64,000 nucleotides of DNA, from NCBI GenBank assembly GCA_965240325.2, contig OZ251230.1, positions 1,798,001-1,862,000 of the forward strand. Reading direction: 5' to 3'. This DNA is from Rebecca billardiae RCC1528. Lineage: Eukaryota; Haptophyta. This document shows, one piece after another, positions 51,539 to 62,340 of the stretch. Numbering within the stretch: the stretch's first letter is position 1; each line of letters begins with the position of its first letter. The position numbers were made by a program, and so were the translations under genes. The notes below the pieces were generated by a model that saw nothing but the letters and a program-made list of their open reading frames with translations, did no database searches and was not told the DNA's origin.

Positions 51539-54500
51539 CTACGACAACGATCCCCTGCGGCTGCTAGAGCTGCCATCGGTGTCCGGCGTAGCTCGTGGCG
51601 GCGTCGCCGGCAGGGGCGGCTTGCCCGCGGCGGCCGATGCTCTGGCCTCCGCGTTGGCCGCAGCGGCCACGGCCGGGTCGGTGCCGAGGGCCGCGTCCGC
51701 GAGGTCGTTGGCGATTGCGGCGACGTTGCCCGCGACGCCTTTGAGGAAGGTGCCCGGGTTGGGCGCGCCACCCTGGCCGTCTGCCCGCCCGGCGGGCGAG
51801 GCGCCCTTGCCCACCTTCCCCCACGAGTTGTTGCGCTGCATCCGCCTGATGCCTCCCATCAACCTCGAGCTCGCGCCCACCGCGCTGCCCGCGCCCGTGG
51901 CGCTCTCGACCGCGGCCGCGCTCGGCGAGAAGACGGTGGTGCCGCCGCCGGCCTCGATGCGCTGCTCGAGCTCGACGCGCGCCATCCGCTCCTCCAGCAG
52001 CATGTTCTTGTACATGCTCATCTCCTCCTCGAGCCGCAGCCGCGCCTGCGCCGAGCGTGCGTGGCGCGCGCGCGCGTCAGTTTCCAGGACATGCTCGGAG
52101 CGGGTGGGCGCGCGCGCGCACGCGAGCTCGGGTCGGTCGGCCAGTGCCCGCGGCGCAGATCGGTCGGCGCGCACCTTGAGCGCCTGCTCCTGCTCGAAGA
52201 TGAGCTGCTTGCACCGGTGGATCTCCTCCTTGTACTCCGCCTCTCCGCGCTGCAACGACTCGATCTTGTGCAGCGCCTCGCGCCTGCGGGCGGGGGCACG
52301 TCGGTGGGCGCGGGCGAGGCGCGGCGCGGCAGCGGCGCGGGGCGGCCAAGCCGGGCGCAGGCGCAGATCGGGAGAGCGGCTGTGAGCTGAGCGCGCGCGA
52401 GAGAGAGGTCGCCAGAGCGCGAGGGAGCGCGTACGCGCGCGTGGCCGACCACGCCCGCCCGCACGCCCGCTGCGGTGTGCGCGCGCGTGGTAGCGAGTAC
52501 GCGCGTGCGCGCGTGCGTGCGCGGGCGTCCGTGCGTGTGCGCGGTGCCGCACCTGAGCTCCTGCTTCTCCTTGAGCGAGCGCTCGTGCGCGGCCTGGAGC
52601 ATCGTCTTGTACATGGCGCGCTCCTCGTCCGCCTTCCCCTTCGCCTTGGCCAGCTCGTCCATCTTGACCTTGTCGCGCATGTTGCGCGCCTCAAGCTTGT
52701 AGAAGTCGTCGTCGTAAGCGGAGAGCTTCTTGTCGAGCGCGTCGCGCGTGCGCTCGATCTCGTGCACCTGCGCCGCCTGGTGCGAGAGCATGCGCTTGAG
52801 CTCGTCGCGCTCCTCGGCGGCCTGGCGCGCGGCCTCGCCGAGCTCGCGGATCTTGCGCTTATCCACGCGGTCGGTGTGCTCGAGCAGCGCGAGCTTGCGA
52901 CCGGACTCGCGCGCGGAGTCCTCCGCGCGCCGCCGCCGCTCCTTTTCAGACTCGAGCTTCTTGAGCAGCGACGAGCGCTCGCCAATCATCTGGTGCAGCA
53001 TGCTCTGCATCTCCTCGAGGCCGAGGCCGTCGACGCCCTCGCCGCCGCCCAGTCGCGCGGAGGAGCCAAACACGCCGCCGAGCGCGCGCGCCGCGGCGGA
53101 GACGAAGCGGTTCGAGCCGCCGAGCGCGCCCGCGTCCATCGCTGCGGCGATCGCCGCGGCGTCTGGCGCGCCGCCCGCAGCGGCCGCGGCCGCCGGCGCG
53201 CCCGCGGCCGCGGCCGCCGCCGCGGCCGCCGCGGCCGCGGCGGCCGCCTGCTGCGCGGCCGCGGCGCCGCCGTCGGCCGGCGCGGCCATCGCCTCGACGC
53301 GCTGCCGCTCCGCCTCCTCGCGCGCCATCCGCTCCATCTCGAGCTGCCGCTCGAGCTTGGCGAGCTTGTTCGACATCTTTTCTTCCTCTTTCTTCTCGTG
53401 CAGGGCCACGACGTACGCGCGGCGCGCGGCGCGCGTGCGCTGACGCGTCTGCAGCCGCACGGCGGCGCGGCGCGAGGCGGTGAAGCGACCGCGCGCGCGG
53501 CCGCGGCGCGCGGCCGCGGCGATCGCCGTGGCGGCGCGCGCGGCGCGGAGCGCGGCGGCGCGGCGCACGGCGAGCCGACGGCGCGCGGCTGCCTCGATGC
53601 GCACGGCCGCGCGCAGCCGGCGGTACGCGCGCCGCGCGAGCTGCGCGCGCCTGGCCGCCTGCGCGCACACCGCCGCGCAGCGCTGCCGGATGTAGCGCGC
53701 GCGCGCCGCGTGCCGCCGCTGCGCGGCCTGCGCGCGCAGCGCGGCGGCGCGCAGCGCGGTGTACCGCCGCTGCAGCAGCCAGCGCCGCGCCGCCGCCTGC
53801 AGCACCACGGCGCGCGTGCCGAGCGTGCGCGCCCTCGAGCTCTCGAGCTGCTCGAGCAGATTCGCGCGGAAGAACACTTTCGACTTTCCGAGCTGCACGC
53901 GGTCGAGGTCGGCGACCTTGGCGAGAAGCGTCTGGCACTCGGCGCGCACGGCGTCGTGCTGCCCGGCCGCGCCGGCGCGGCGCGCGGTGCCCAGCAGCGC
54001 GTCGAGCTCGGGCGCGAGCAGAGCGTACCGCTCGACGAACGCGAGGTGCTGCATACGATTTGGGTACGCGAGCCGCGCGATTCGGATCGCCTCGAGCACG
54101 CCCGCGCAACGCAGCTGGTGCGCGACGCGCGGGCGGTCGAAGGCGGCGGGCTTCGACTCGGCGTTGGGCTTGATGCAGCGCACGTACTGCACCTCGGTCG
54201 CGTTGATCGTGCGCATCAGGCTCGCCAGCTGGCTCATGAACTGCGTGGAGACGGTGTGCATGTCATGACCCTTGCCCTTGCCCTTGCCCTTGCGGCGCGC
54301 GCCGCCGCCGCCGAGCGGCCCGCCGCCGTCCGCGTTCGTGCCGGCGGGCGAGCCGGGCACGCCGTCGGCGCCGGTCTTCGCCTCGGTGGCGAAGAGGCTC
54401 TGCACCAGCCCCAGCTCCGAGCCGCGCATCAGCCCGGCCAGGTCGGGGTGCAGCGAGTCCTTGTTCTTCTCGCGGAAGCCCGTGACCGTGTACTCGACGT

Positions 54501-56464
54501 CGCCCGCGTAGTGCCGCACGACGAAACCGTCGAGCAGCCGGCGCGGCACGTCAAAGTACTTGGAGCCGGCGTGCTTCGCCTTGACCTTCTCGAGGAACTT
54601 GTCGTCCGTGCCCGCCTGCAGGCTCGACTCCTCGTTGAGCACGTGCATCACGCCGAGCGGCTTCGCGTCGATCATCGAGAGGCACTCCTGGTTGTCTGTG
54701 AACTCGATGTAGCGCCACTCGATCCCCTCAGATTCATACTCGACCTGTTCGGACTTGAAGATGTCCCAGTTGAACTGCTGCTGGAGCTGCTCGTTGGCGT
54801 AGTTGATGCACAGCTGCTCGAACGAGTTCTTCGCGAAGCACTCGAAGCCGAAGATGTCCAGGATCCCGACGAACAGCTCGGAGGTGCCGCCGCCGCCGCG
54901 CGCGGGCGCCGCGACGGCGCCGCCGCCGGCCGCGCCGCCGCCGCCGCCGTCGCCGTCAGCGAGGCACGCGTTCGCGCGCGCGACGAGCCACTCGAAGAGG
55001 CGGCCGTACAGCGCCTTGGCCAGCGCGTCGCGCGAGTCGCCCGCCTGCTCCGTCGTCAGCCGCACCGTGTACCACTCGTCGCGCGCGCAGATCTGCCGCG
55101 TGCACAGCGACGACGACAGCTCGTCCGCGTCACAGCCAATCAGCGCGGCCGCGGCGCTCAGCCACGGCGCGGCGGCCTCGCTCACGGCGGCGGCGCCGTC
55201 GTTCGCCTCGTCCGCGTCGAAGCTCAGGTTCGAGAGCGCGAGGATCGCCGCGAGCAGCCCCCACGCGCAGCGCAGCTCGTCCGCGTCCAGCCCGATCGAC
55301 TCCATTGCTCGCTTCGTCCGGCCGAGGTCGGCCACGTCGTCCACGCCCGCGATCGTCATGCAGCCGGACTGGTTGACGTACGCGTACGCCTCGGCGTCGC
55401 GCAGGCGGTACGCCTCGCGCTCCGCCTCGTCCGCGCCGGCGAGCAGCTGGTAGAACGCGTGGTAGCTCCGCTCGCCCTTCGTCTGCCCGACGACGCGCGT
55501 CTTCTCGAGCAGGTAGACGTGTATGCACGCGCCCGACATGCGCGAGGCGCGGTCGAACTGGATCTCGATGAACTTGCCGAAGCGCGAGGAGTTGTTGTTG
55601 CGCAGCGTGCGCGCGTTGCCGAACGCCTCGAGCAGCGGGTTCGTCTGCATCACGCGCGTCGCCACCGTGCTCGGCTCGCCGCCGCACGACACGTCGGCCA
55701 GGAACGCCATCATGATCTTAACGGCCTCCGTCTTGCCCGCGCCCGACTCGCCCGAGACGAGGATGGACTGGTTCTCGCCGCCGTCGCCGCGGTTGCGCTG
55801 CAGCATGGCCTTGTACGCGTACTCCGAGATCGCGTACACGTGCGGCGGGTTGGCGTCCATCTCCTTGCCGCGGTACATGCGCAGCTTCTCCTGCGCGAGC
55901 CGAGGCGACGCGCCGACGCGCGAGCGGCGACGCGGCGCGCGCGCGTGTGGGCGCGCTGCGGCGGCGAACGGCGCGGCTCGCCGCGCGCGCGCGCGCGCGC
56001 ACAGCCCACCCGCGCGCCCGCGCCCGCGTACCGTCGTGTACAGCGGCGTGGACACCTCCCAGTTGAACGGGTTGATCGAGATACATATCCGACCCGTGTA
56101 CGTGTACACGTGGTCGCGGAAGAAGCGGTGGCTGAGGTTGTGGAGGAGCGCGGGCTCGTGCAGGTAGTTGAGCTTCTGCATGTCCTCAACGCCCTCCGGC
56201 GGCAGCACGTTGGAGAGCAGCAGCTCCTGCCGTGCCAAAGCAGCGCGCGCAATCCGCGTGGGCGAAGCTCGTCCCAGAGCTGCGCGCGATGCGCGCGCGC
56301 AGCGCGCACGCGCGCACCTCTGCCTTCTGCGTGAGCTCGTGGCCGGCCTCAGACTTGATCGTGACCGTGCCGTCATCGTGGCGCGCGGTCACGACGCCGG
56401 GCACCCACTCGCCGTCGATCGACGGGTGTGCAACCCATATCTTGTTCGACTCGTCGTCCGCCAT
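51539..56464 (-). CDS. Unconventional myosin heavy chain, five exons
   Basis: The model is 56464-56318, 56226-56032, 55890-52553, 52283-52175 and 52045-51539, with GT-AG introns (donors GTGCGC, GTACGC, GTGCGG, GTGCGC) and consistent phases, about 1431 residues. Exon 1 encodes an SH3-like N-terminal module (MADDESNKIWVAHPSIDGEW). The motor follows: GVEDMQKLNYLHEP, the P-loop GESGAGKTEAVK (161-172), switch I NNNSSRFGKF, switch II DIFGFECF and the actin-binding/relay regions (FVVRHYAGDVEYTV, QYVRCIKPNAESKP). A long neck of Ala/Arg-rich IQ-like repeats binds light chains. The tail is coiled coil with an Ala-rich break, ends in a low-complexity Ser-rich segment and has no MyTH4/FERM or DIL domain that I can see. 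It moves on actin; class assignment needs phylogeny. A Lys/Gly insert (GKGKGKG) sits in loop 2. Confidence 0.88.
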
Positions 56465-56684
56465 GGTGGCCCGAGCGGGGCGGCGGGCGGGCCTTTGCTC
56501 GCAAGCGTTCGAATGTCCAAAGCGGGCGCGGCCTTTTTTTGCTGGCGGAAGCGAGGATTTTTCGTCGTCATATTTTTTGGCCGCCGGACAGTGGCCGGAT
56601 CAGACTTCCGGACTGCCGCCTGCTAGCGAGCGGCAGCCAGGCGGCCGTCGAGGCGCGGGCCCTCCCCGGGGGACGACGGCGACG
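56465..56684. promoter_or_regulatory. Divergent intergenic region between myosin and GID8
   Basis: 220 bases separate the two start codons (56464 on -, 56685 on +). A shared bidirectional promoter is likely; no specific element is recognised. Confidence 0.45.
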
Positions 56685-57741
56685 ATGGAGTTTGCGCGCT
56701 CGGCCGAGCGCGACCTGGGCCGCGACTCTCCCACCGAGGTGCGCAGACCACCGCCGCCGCCACCACCGGCGCCCGTTGATGACGGCGCCGCGGCGCCTCG
56801 GCAGATCGACACGGCCATCTGGCAGGCACGGCTCGCCGAGATCGAGGTGGACAAGACGCTGATGAACCGGCTGGTGCTCGACTACCTGGTGATAGAGGGC
56901 TACAAGGACGCCGCAGAAGCGTTCGCGCGCGAGTCGGGGGTCGCGCCCGAGGTCGATCTCGACACGATCTCGGACCGGATGTCGATTCGCGCCGCTGTGC
57001 AGCGCGGCGACGTGGAGGCGGCAGTCGCGCGCGTGAACGAGCTCGACCCGCAGATCCTGAACGGCAACACGCAGCTCGCCTTCCACCTGCGACAGCAGCA
57101 GCTCATCGAGATCATCCGCGAGGGCCGCGTCGAGGACGCGCTCGCGTTTGCGCAGCAGGAGCTCGCGCCGGCCGGTGAGCAGAACCCGGCCTTCCTCGAG
57201 GAGCTCGAGACGACGATGGCGCTGCTCGCCTTCGAGAACTCGGCGGCGTGCCCCGTCGGCCACCTGCTCGAGCCGACGCAGCGGCACAAGACGGCGAGGG
57301 AGCTGAACGGCGCGATCCTCGCGTCGCAGGCGCAGCAGACGGGTGAGACGCCGCGCGCGTGCGGCGCGCTGCGCCGGCCAGCGCACCTCGCGTGCCCCAG
57401 CCCGCCTCGCGCTCGCCGCGGCTCAAACGGCAGCCTCCCCGCGGCGCGCGCATGTGCCGCGCTCGGCAGAGCCGAAGCTCCCAATGGTTCTGCGCATGCT
57501 GCAGCGCACACAGAGAAGTCTCGCCGACAAGAATGTCGTCTTCCCGCACGTGGTCAACCTCGCGAGCGCTCGGCTCGCACTGGACGGCGCCGATGCACCC
57601 AAGCCACCAGCATCCCCGGCGCGAGCTGGCGTGCAGCGGGCGACAGCAGAGCGCCGCGCGAGCGGTGGCGGCCGCGGCTCGGAGATGGCCGCGAGTCTCG
57701 CGGTGGACTCGGCTGCGCAGCCATCCGCGCTACCACAGTGA
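56685..57741 (+). CDS. GID8: GID8/TWA1-like LisH-CTLH protein of the CTLH E3 ligase, two exons
   Basis: The scaffold subunit of the GID/CTLH ubiquitin ligase. Exon 1 is 56685-57342 and exon 2 is 57470-57741 (intron GTGAGA...GGCAG, phase 1), 309 residues. A proline-rich N-terminus (RRPPPPPPPAP) is followed by the LisH motif (MNRLVLDYLVIEGYKDAAEA, about 59-78), then FARESGVAPEVDLDTISDRM. The CTLH region has IRAAVQRGDVEAAVARVNEL and FHLRQQQLIEIIREGRVEDA, and the CRA part begins ALAFAQQELAPAGEQNP. ALLAFENSAACPVGHLL and TARELNGAILASQ close exon 1. Exon 2 resumes with EPKLPMVLRMLQRTQRSLAD. The order and wording match GID8 closely up to the end of CRA. The C-terminal 60 residues are not part of the family. 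Confidence 0.88.
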
Positions 57742-58157
57742 TGAACTAACTACGTGTAACTGCGTGCGCGTGCGTGTATGAGTGCCGACCAGTCGGCGAG
57801 CCCCAGTAGTAGTAGGCCAGTACGTGGATCACTCTCAGCTGTCTCAGCGTCGCGGCAGTCCCTCATCATTATCAGCAGCATCCGCACCTCCTCCTCTCAG
57901 TAGAGCGCAGGCTTCGAACTTCAGACGGCTGGCTAAGTAAGCAGGGCATGCAATATATATATATATGACGCGGATTTAGAGACGAATCAATACCGTAAGA
58001 CCTAAGGCAGCAGCACGGAAGGCCGTCGAGGCGGCGCGCGGAAGAAGATTCCGACCTCGTCGACCATCATCAGTGCATCATTTCCTCTCAGCGGTCGCTT
58101 GCTGCTTGATTGTGCCAGTGCCGGACGAGTAGCGGCCCGAGCGCAGGTTGAGGTTAG
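57742..58157. other. Convergent intergenic region, no gene seen
   Basis: It lies between the GID8 stop and the S51-like gene stop. A short TA run is near 57953-57965. Confidence 0.5.
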
Positions 58158-59753
58158 TTAGTTCGGGTAGCAGGGCGAGAAGTGCTTCGACGGCCCGGTC
58201 GCCGACGCGTAGACTCGCCACGGCCTCGGCTTGGCGAGCTCACCGGCGGCGTAGATCTCCCCGTCGGCCGGCTCCCAGTAGAACGAGCGACCCTGCGGAT
58301 CGTTGCCCTCCGGCTGCCGCGGGACCATGCCGTCGGCCGGCAACGGGTGGCCGGCCGCCTTGAGGATCTTCTTCGCCTCGGGCGTCAGTGGGTCCTTGTC
58401 GGCAGAGTAGCCGACGTGGTACTTGACGCGCCCGCCGGAGATCTCCAGCGCGTCGCCCTTGCCGGCCTTGTAGTCGTAGTCGGCGAGCGTGACGCAGTAC
58501 ACGTTGTAGTGCGCGTCGACTCCCTTGCCGTCGGTCAGCTCCTCCTTGACCGCGTTGAGCGTGAGGGTGCGCCCCTGGTAGGCGAGGGTGTCGGGCATGA
58601 AGGTGAGGTGCGGCCGGAAGATCATGCAGTACGGGATGCCGACGTAGGTGCCGAGGCCCGGGCGCATCAACTTGTGACCGAGCTCGAAGCTGAGGTGGAG
58701 AGTGTTCAGCTCCTTCTCGGCGCCCTCGAGCTCGAAGTCCGTCAAGTCCGTGGTCAGCGCGCCGATGTCGTGCGACATGCACACGGTGCCGGCGCTCTGG
58801 CCGATGTACACGACTTCGCCCCGCTTCGTCGCATCGAGCACCGACTTGCCGTACGGGTTGACGTAGTCGGTCACCTCGCCGTCGTCGACGAAGTAGGGCT
58901 GCAGGTTGTTCACCGAGAGCCACGTGACGCCGCCGCACGAGTAGACGGTGTGCACCGAGTCGACCACCTGCTTGAACTCGGCGCCGCTCACTGGCTTGAA
59001 GCAGTTGTTGCCCTCCTGCGAGTAGTTGGAGGGCACCTCGTAGTCGGCGTCGGTCATCGCGCCCGAGCCGTCGCTGCGCATCAGCGTGAGCTTGCCGTTC
59101 TTGAAGTAGCCACGCGCCACCAGGATGTGGTGCTCGGGCTCGTCGCGCAGCGCCGCCGGCTTCGAATAGTCGGTTTTGTTGTGCCACACCAGGTACGAGA
59201 TGTAGACGGGCACCTTCTCGCCGCGCTTGCCGCTCGCGAGGACGTTGAGATCGGCGAACGAGTAGTGGCCGTTCTTGTGGAAGCCGTACTCGGCCGAGTG
59301 GTAGCCGAGGCCCATCTGGCTGAGCTCCGCCTGCGACTTGGGCATCAGCTCTCCGTTCGGGGCGTACTGCGGCTTCCCGCCGGGAACGTCGGGCACGCGC
59401 TTGTAGCCGACGAGCGGGTCGTTGTTGTGCTGCGGGGGGCTCATAGCGCCGTGCTCGGCCCAGCTGAGCGTCTTCAGCTTTGCGTCGATGAGCACGAGCA
59501 CGCCGTTGCCGCGCGTCTTCTTGCGAAGCGCCTCGTAGGACCTGAGCAGCTCGGGCGCAGACGTGCGCATCATGCCGTTGGTCGTCAAGAGCATCTTGAG
59601 GTGGGGGTTGCACGGCGACGGGTTGGGGCCGCGCGGAGTGGTGACGACAGGGAAGATGGCCTTCGCGTCCAGAGGAGTCTCGTCCGCCTCCTCCGTCAGA
59701 GGCAGGAACTGCCGGCGGCTGGCCTCGAGCGCGGATGAGAAGCAGGCGCCCAT
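58158..59753 (-). CDS. Peptidase S51 / class I glutaminase-like protein with myristoylation motif
   Basis: 531 residues in one exon from the ATG at 59753. That start gives MGACFSSALEAS: Gly2 and Ser6 fit N-myristoylation, and Cys4 fits palmitoylation, so membrane attachment is likely. Upstream in-frame ATGs would bury this motif. The fold elements of peptidase E (S51) are present: KMLLTTNGMMRTSAPELL near 53, GVLVLIDAK, CGGVTWLSVNNL near 273, then the nucleophile elbow VYIGQSAGTVCMSHDIG, with Ser near 320 in G-x-S-A-G. GLGTYVGIPYCMIFRPHLTF follows, with the His expected for the catalytic pair. About 150 extra residues are inserted between the first strand and the GG loop; they read as a beta-rich domain (VYISYLVWHN, HHILVARGYFKNGKLTLMR). 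The substrate is unknown. Confidence 0.65.
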   Translation of the reverse strand: MGACFSSALEASRRQFLPLTEEADETPLDAKAIFPVVTTPRGPNPSPCNPHLKMLLTTNGMMRTSAPELLRSYEALRKKTRGNGVLVLIDAKLKTLSWAEHGAMSPPQHNNDPLVGYKRVPDVPGGKPQYAPNGELMPKSQAELSQMGLGYHSAEYGFHKNGHYSFADLNVLASGKRGEKVPVYISYLVWHNKTDYSKPAALRDEPEHHILVARGYFKNGKLTLMRSDGSGAMTDADYEVPSNYSQEGNNCFKPVSGAEFKQVVDSVHTVYSCGGVTWLSVNNLQPYFVDDGEVTDYVNPYGKSVLDATKRGEVVYIGQSAGTVCMSHDIGALTTDLTDFELEGAEKELNTLHLSFELGHKLMRPGLGTYVGIPYCMIFRPHLTFMPDTLAYQGRTLTLNAVKEELTDGKGVDAHYNVYCVTLADYDYKAGKGDALEISGGRVKYHVGYSADKDPLTPEAKKILKAAGHPLPADGMVPRQPEGNDPQGRSFYWEPADGEIYAAGELAKPRPWRVYASATGPSKHFSPCYPN

Positions 59754-59916
59754 GTCGCGCAGGGATACCCTTCCACCCGTGGGCAGGCTGCACCACCGTC
59801 CAAAGGGTATCCGGCGCGACCGCATCCGCCTGGAGGCCAGAGATACCCTTGGAAGTGGGGGCTCCAATTTCGATTATACGCGTAGTTTTTCGATGCGCGA
59901 GCAGATTCCTGGCCAG

Positions 59917-60179
59917 GACCCAATGTAATTAATGACGAGATTGCCGAGAGATTCCGATGTAGCCCAACGGCGAGGCGGGCCCCGGACGGCCGGTACGGCC
60001 ACTTACCCAGGCTGGTCGGAGCCACGGGCGCACTGGTCGCCGAGAGTCTGCTGGTCAAGGAGGGCATGTCGCCGGACGACGCGGCGGCGGCGCAGAAGGC
60101 GGACCTCGCCTACGTAGGCGGCCGGCTACTCATCCTCGGCAGCGGCGCCCACTCGGCCCAGCGCGCTCCGCGCCTCTGA
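59917..60179 (+). CDS. Terminal-exon-like coding segment, unrecognised protein
   Basis: The + strand has an open stretch without ATG that follows an acceptor-like TTCCTGGCCAG (ending 59916) and ends in TGA at 60177. It reads INDEIAERFRCSP, then GRYGHLPRLVGATGALVAES, LLVKEGMSPDDAAAAQKADL and AYVGGRLLILGSGAHSAQ. The amphipathic, helical look is unlike the low-complexity translation around it. No upstream exon is visible before the opposed S51-like start at 59753, which makes a partial or captured gene as likely as a small spliced gene. I do not recognise the family. Confidence 0.35.
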
Positions 60180-60296
60180 GACTCGGCCGAACGCCCCCAC
60201 GACAATCGGGACGATCGCGGGGAAGGTCAGTGAGTCTTGAAGGTGTCGAGCCCGTCGAGCCGTACACATTTAGGTGATTGATAGGCTGATTGGCCC

Positions 60297-60379
60297 GGCA
60301 ATACAACTGACCACGGTAGTCATAACGTGCTTTTGGCAATACAACTGACCACACTATCCAAAGCGGCAATACAACTGAC
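60297..60379. repeat. Three spaced copies of GGCAATACAACTGAC
   Basis: Copies start near 60297, 60335 and 60364; the first two extend to CCAC. A run of TTATTA repeats follows at about 60390-60430. Confidence 0.85.
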
Positions 60380-60388
60380 GTCGGCTCA

Positions 60389-60429
<41 letters not shown>

Positions 60430-60507
60430 GACTCGTCTTAGACAGTCGAAGGTCTGAACAGATATCCGTGCAGCAGCCGCATGAAACTGCCGACCACTCT
60501 GAGACTC

Positions 60508-61383
60508 CTAGCGGCGAGACACGACACGCAGGTGGGCATTGACCTTGTTGCGCTCGGCGTCCTTGTGCATCTCGTCGCGGGCCTTCACCGCGCCGCCCAG
60601 CCGCTTGGAGGCGTCCACGAGCTCGGCGGCCAGCTTGGCTGTCATGGATTGCGCCTTTGAACGCTTGCGCGCCGCCGCCACGATGGCCTTCATCGCGAGC
60701 CCCTCGCCACGCCTCGGCGGCACTGGGACGGGCACCCGCAGCGACTGGCCGCCTGACGCGTGCAGGCTGCGAAGCTCGAGGAGCGGCGTCGCGTTCTCGA
60801 CGGCGAGCGCGAGGACCGAGCCGGGCGGGTACCCAGTCTGCTGGCCGACTGTTCGTAGCGCTTCGAAGAGGATGCGCTCCGACACCGACCGCTTGCCGTC
60901 GCGCATCATGAGCTTGGCCATGCGCTCCTGTATCGCCGGCGGCCGGCGGCGGAAGGACGAGGTTGGCGAGTAGAAGGGAAAGGCGCCGACGACCGCTGTG
61001 GACGATCGGAGCTTCTCCTCGCGCTGGCGGTGCTCCTCCTGGACCATCTCCGGGAGGGCCTTCACGTCGAACACCGGGATGGCCATCTGCGCGACAGCCT
61101 CATCCAGTTTCTCTGCTCCCGCGGCAAGCGGCGCAGAGTGTGGGGCAGAGCAGGTGCCAGTGTGAGGATGCGCGGGGAGCGACGCCGCACGGAGCAGGGC
61201 TGCAGCGTACCCGCACTCTTCCTGTGCCGCCGGCTGAAGCGCGCGAGCGTGCGCGCCGGTGGGGCGAGGGGCGCCCTCGGCGCGTGCCAGCAGGACGAGC
61301 GAGCTGCGCGTAGCATCAGGGTCGCCATCATCGCGCGCGGTCGTCGCGCCGAGACTTTCGAGTCCGGCCAGCAGCTCCTCCAC
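60508..61383 (-). CDS. Mitochondrial ribosomal protein uS7
   Basis: About 291 residues. The C-terminal 140 match bacterial-type uS7, which binds the 3' domain of small-subunit rRNA: ERMAKLMMRDGKRSVSERIL, FEALRTVGQQTGYPPGSVLA, then ENATPLLELRS (the E-N-x-x-P box), VPVPPRRGEGLAMKAIV and AARKRSKAQSMTAKLAAELV. The C-terminal helix DASKRLGGAVKARDEMHK is followed by NKVNAH. This is the organellar form; the divergence and long N-terminal extension suggest the mitochondrial one, though plastid cannot be excluded. The first 100 residues are low-complexity and may include an unrecognised intron; ATGs within them (for example MAIPVFDVKALPEMV at about residue 100) are alternative starts. Confidence 0.78.
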   Translation of the reverse strand: MEELLAGLESLGATTARDDGDPDATRSSLVLLARAEGAPRPTGAHARALQPAAQEECGYAAALLRAASLPAHPHTGTCSAPHSAPLAAGAEKLDEAVAQMAIPVFDVKALPEMVQEEHRQREEKLRSSTAVVGAFPFYSPTSSFRRRPPAIQERMAKLMMRDGKRSVSERILFEALRTVGQQTGYPPGSVLALAVENATPLLELRSLHASGGQSLRVPVPVPPRRGEGLAMKAIVAAARKRSKAQSMTAKLAAELVDASKRLGGAVKARDEMHKDAERNKVNAHLRVVSRR

Positions 61384-62026
61384 TTGAGCCGGAACGGTTT
61401 AGTGATCATCACTGATCAAGTGATCAAGGGGTCGTCCGGAATCCGGATGCACTCAGTGGTTTGAGGTTGGGTGAGGGTGGTGGTTGGTTGGGGCAAGGGC
61501 GGTAGTTGGGGGCTGGCCAGGGTAGCTGGAGGCTTCGGCCGCCAGCCTGATCACCCGGAGCCCGTTATAAAGGGGAATTAAAAAATTTTAAAGTTTGAAT
61601 TGTACGTATAATAAGTTCACTGTCAGACTTGTACATAATCCGAATCGTAGTTGTTCGTCAATCATCATTCCATCAACTAGCTAGTAGCTTATAATCAAGT
61701 CGCTGACTCAAGACGAGACTAGCTGCTCCTCAGCCCGCCGGTGCCACCAGGCAGGCGATGCTGTCAAGTGTCATAATGCTCCTCCCGCCTCCAGACTCCC
61801 GAGAGCCTCGATACTCCTCCTGGAGGCTGGACTACGTCTACTGCCGACGATCCGGGACCGACTTATAAATAATTAGCCGCGTCTAAGACGACGACTGAAT
61901 ACTGCTACTGTCCGTAACTAGTTAGAACTGGACGGCGCCAGTTACCTTGGTACTCTGTCTCTTGCCAGCTGCGTCCGAGACGGCGGCAGAGTCGGCCGAG
62001 ACGCGGACCACTCGGACGCCAGACCG

Positions 62027-62060
<34 letters not shown>

Positions 62061-62340
62061 ACGCCAGACCCGAGACCGGCAGACGGCGTGCGGGCTGAGG
62101 CTCGGGGCTGTCACGCCGCCCGTATCTGGCCTCTGGGCCCGAATCGGCCCGTCGGTGGCGTCGGTCCGCTTACCGAAAACTGTGTTCGTCGATGTAGTAT
62201 GCTTAGCCGGAAAGCCGGCGCCAGCGCTGATGCCACGGTGCCGCCCGGTGCCGCATGCCCATGCACGTGCTGTCATTGGCCGCCGGTGCTCGAGATCCCC
62301 ATTGTCAGCGCACGCGCTCGAGCGGTCGTCAGCGCCGCCG
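61384..62340. other. Intergenic with a 30-base G tract
   Basis: No gene is supported. A run of 30 consecutive G residues lies at 62028-62057. A TAAAAAATTTTAAA-like AT-rich stretch is at about 61577-61592. Confidence 0.6.

Noticed and set aside
52441-56334. 1297-codon + strand frame opposite the myosin gene
   Set aside because: Reverse-strand shadow; composition is Ala/Arg/Leu/Val/Glu repeats and it crosses myosin introns without change.
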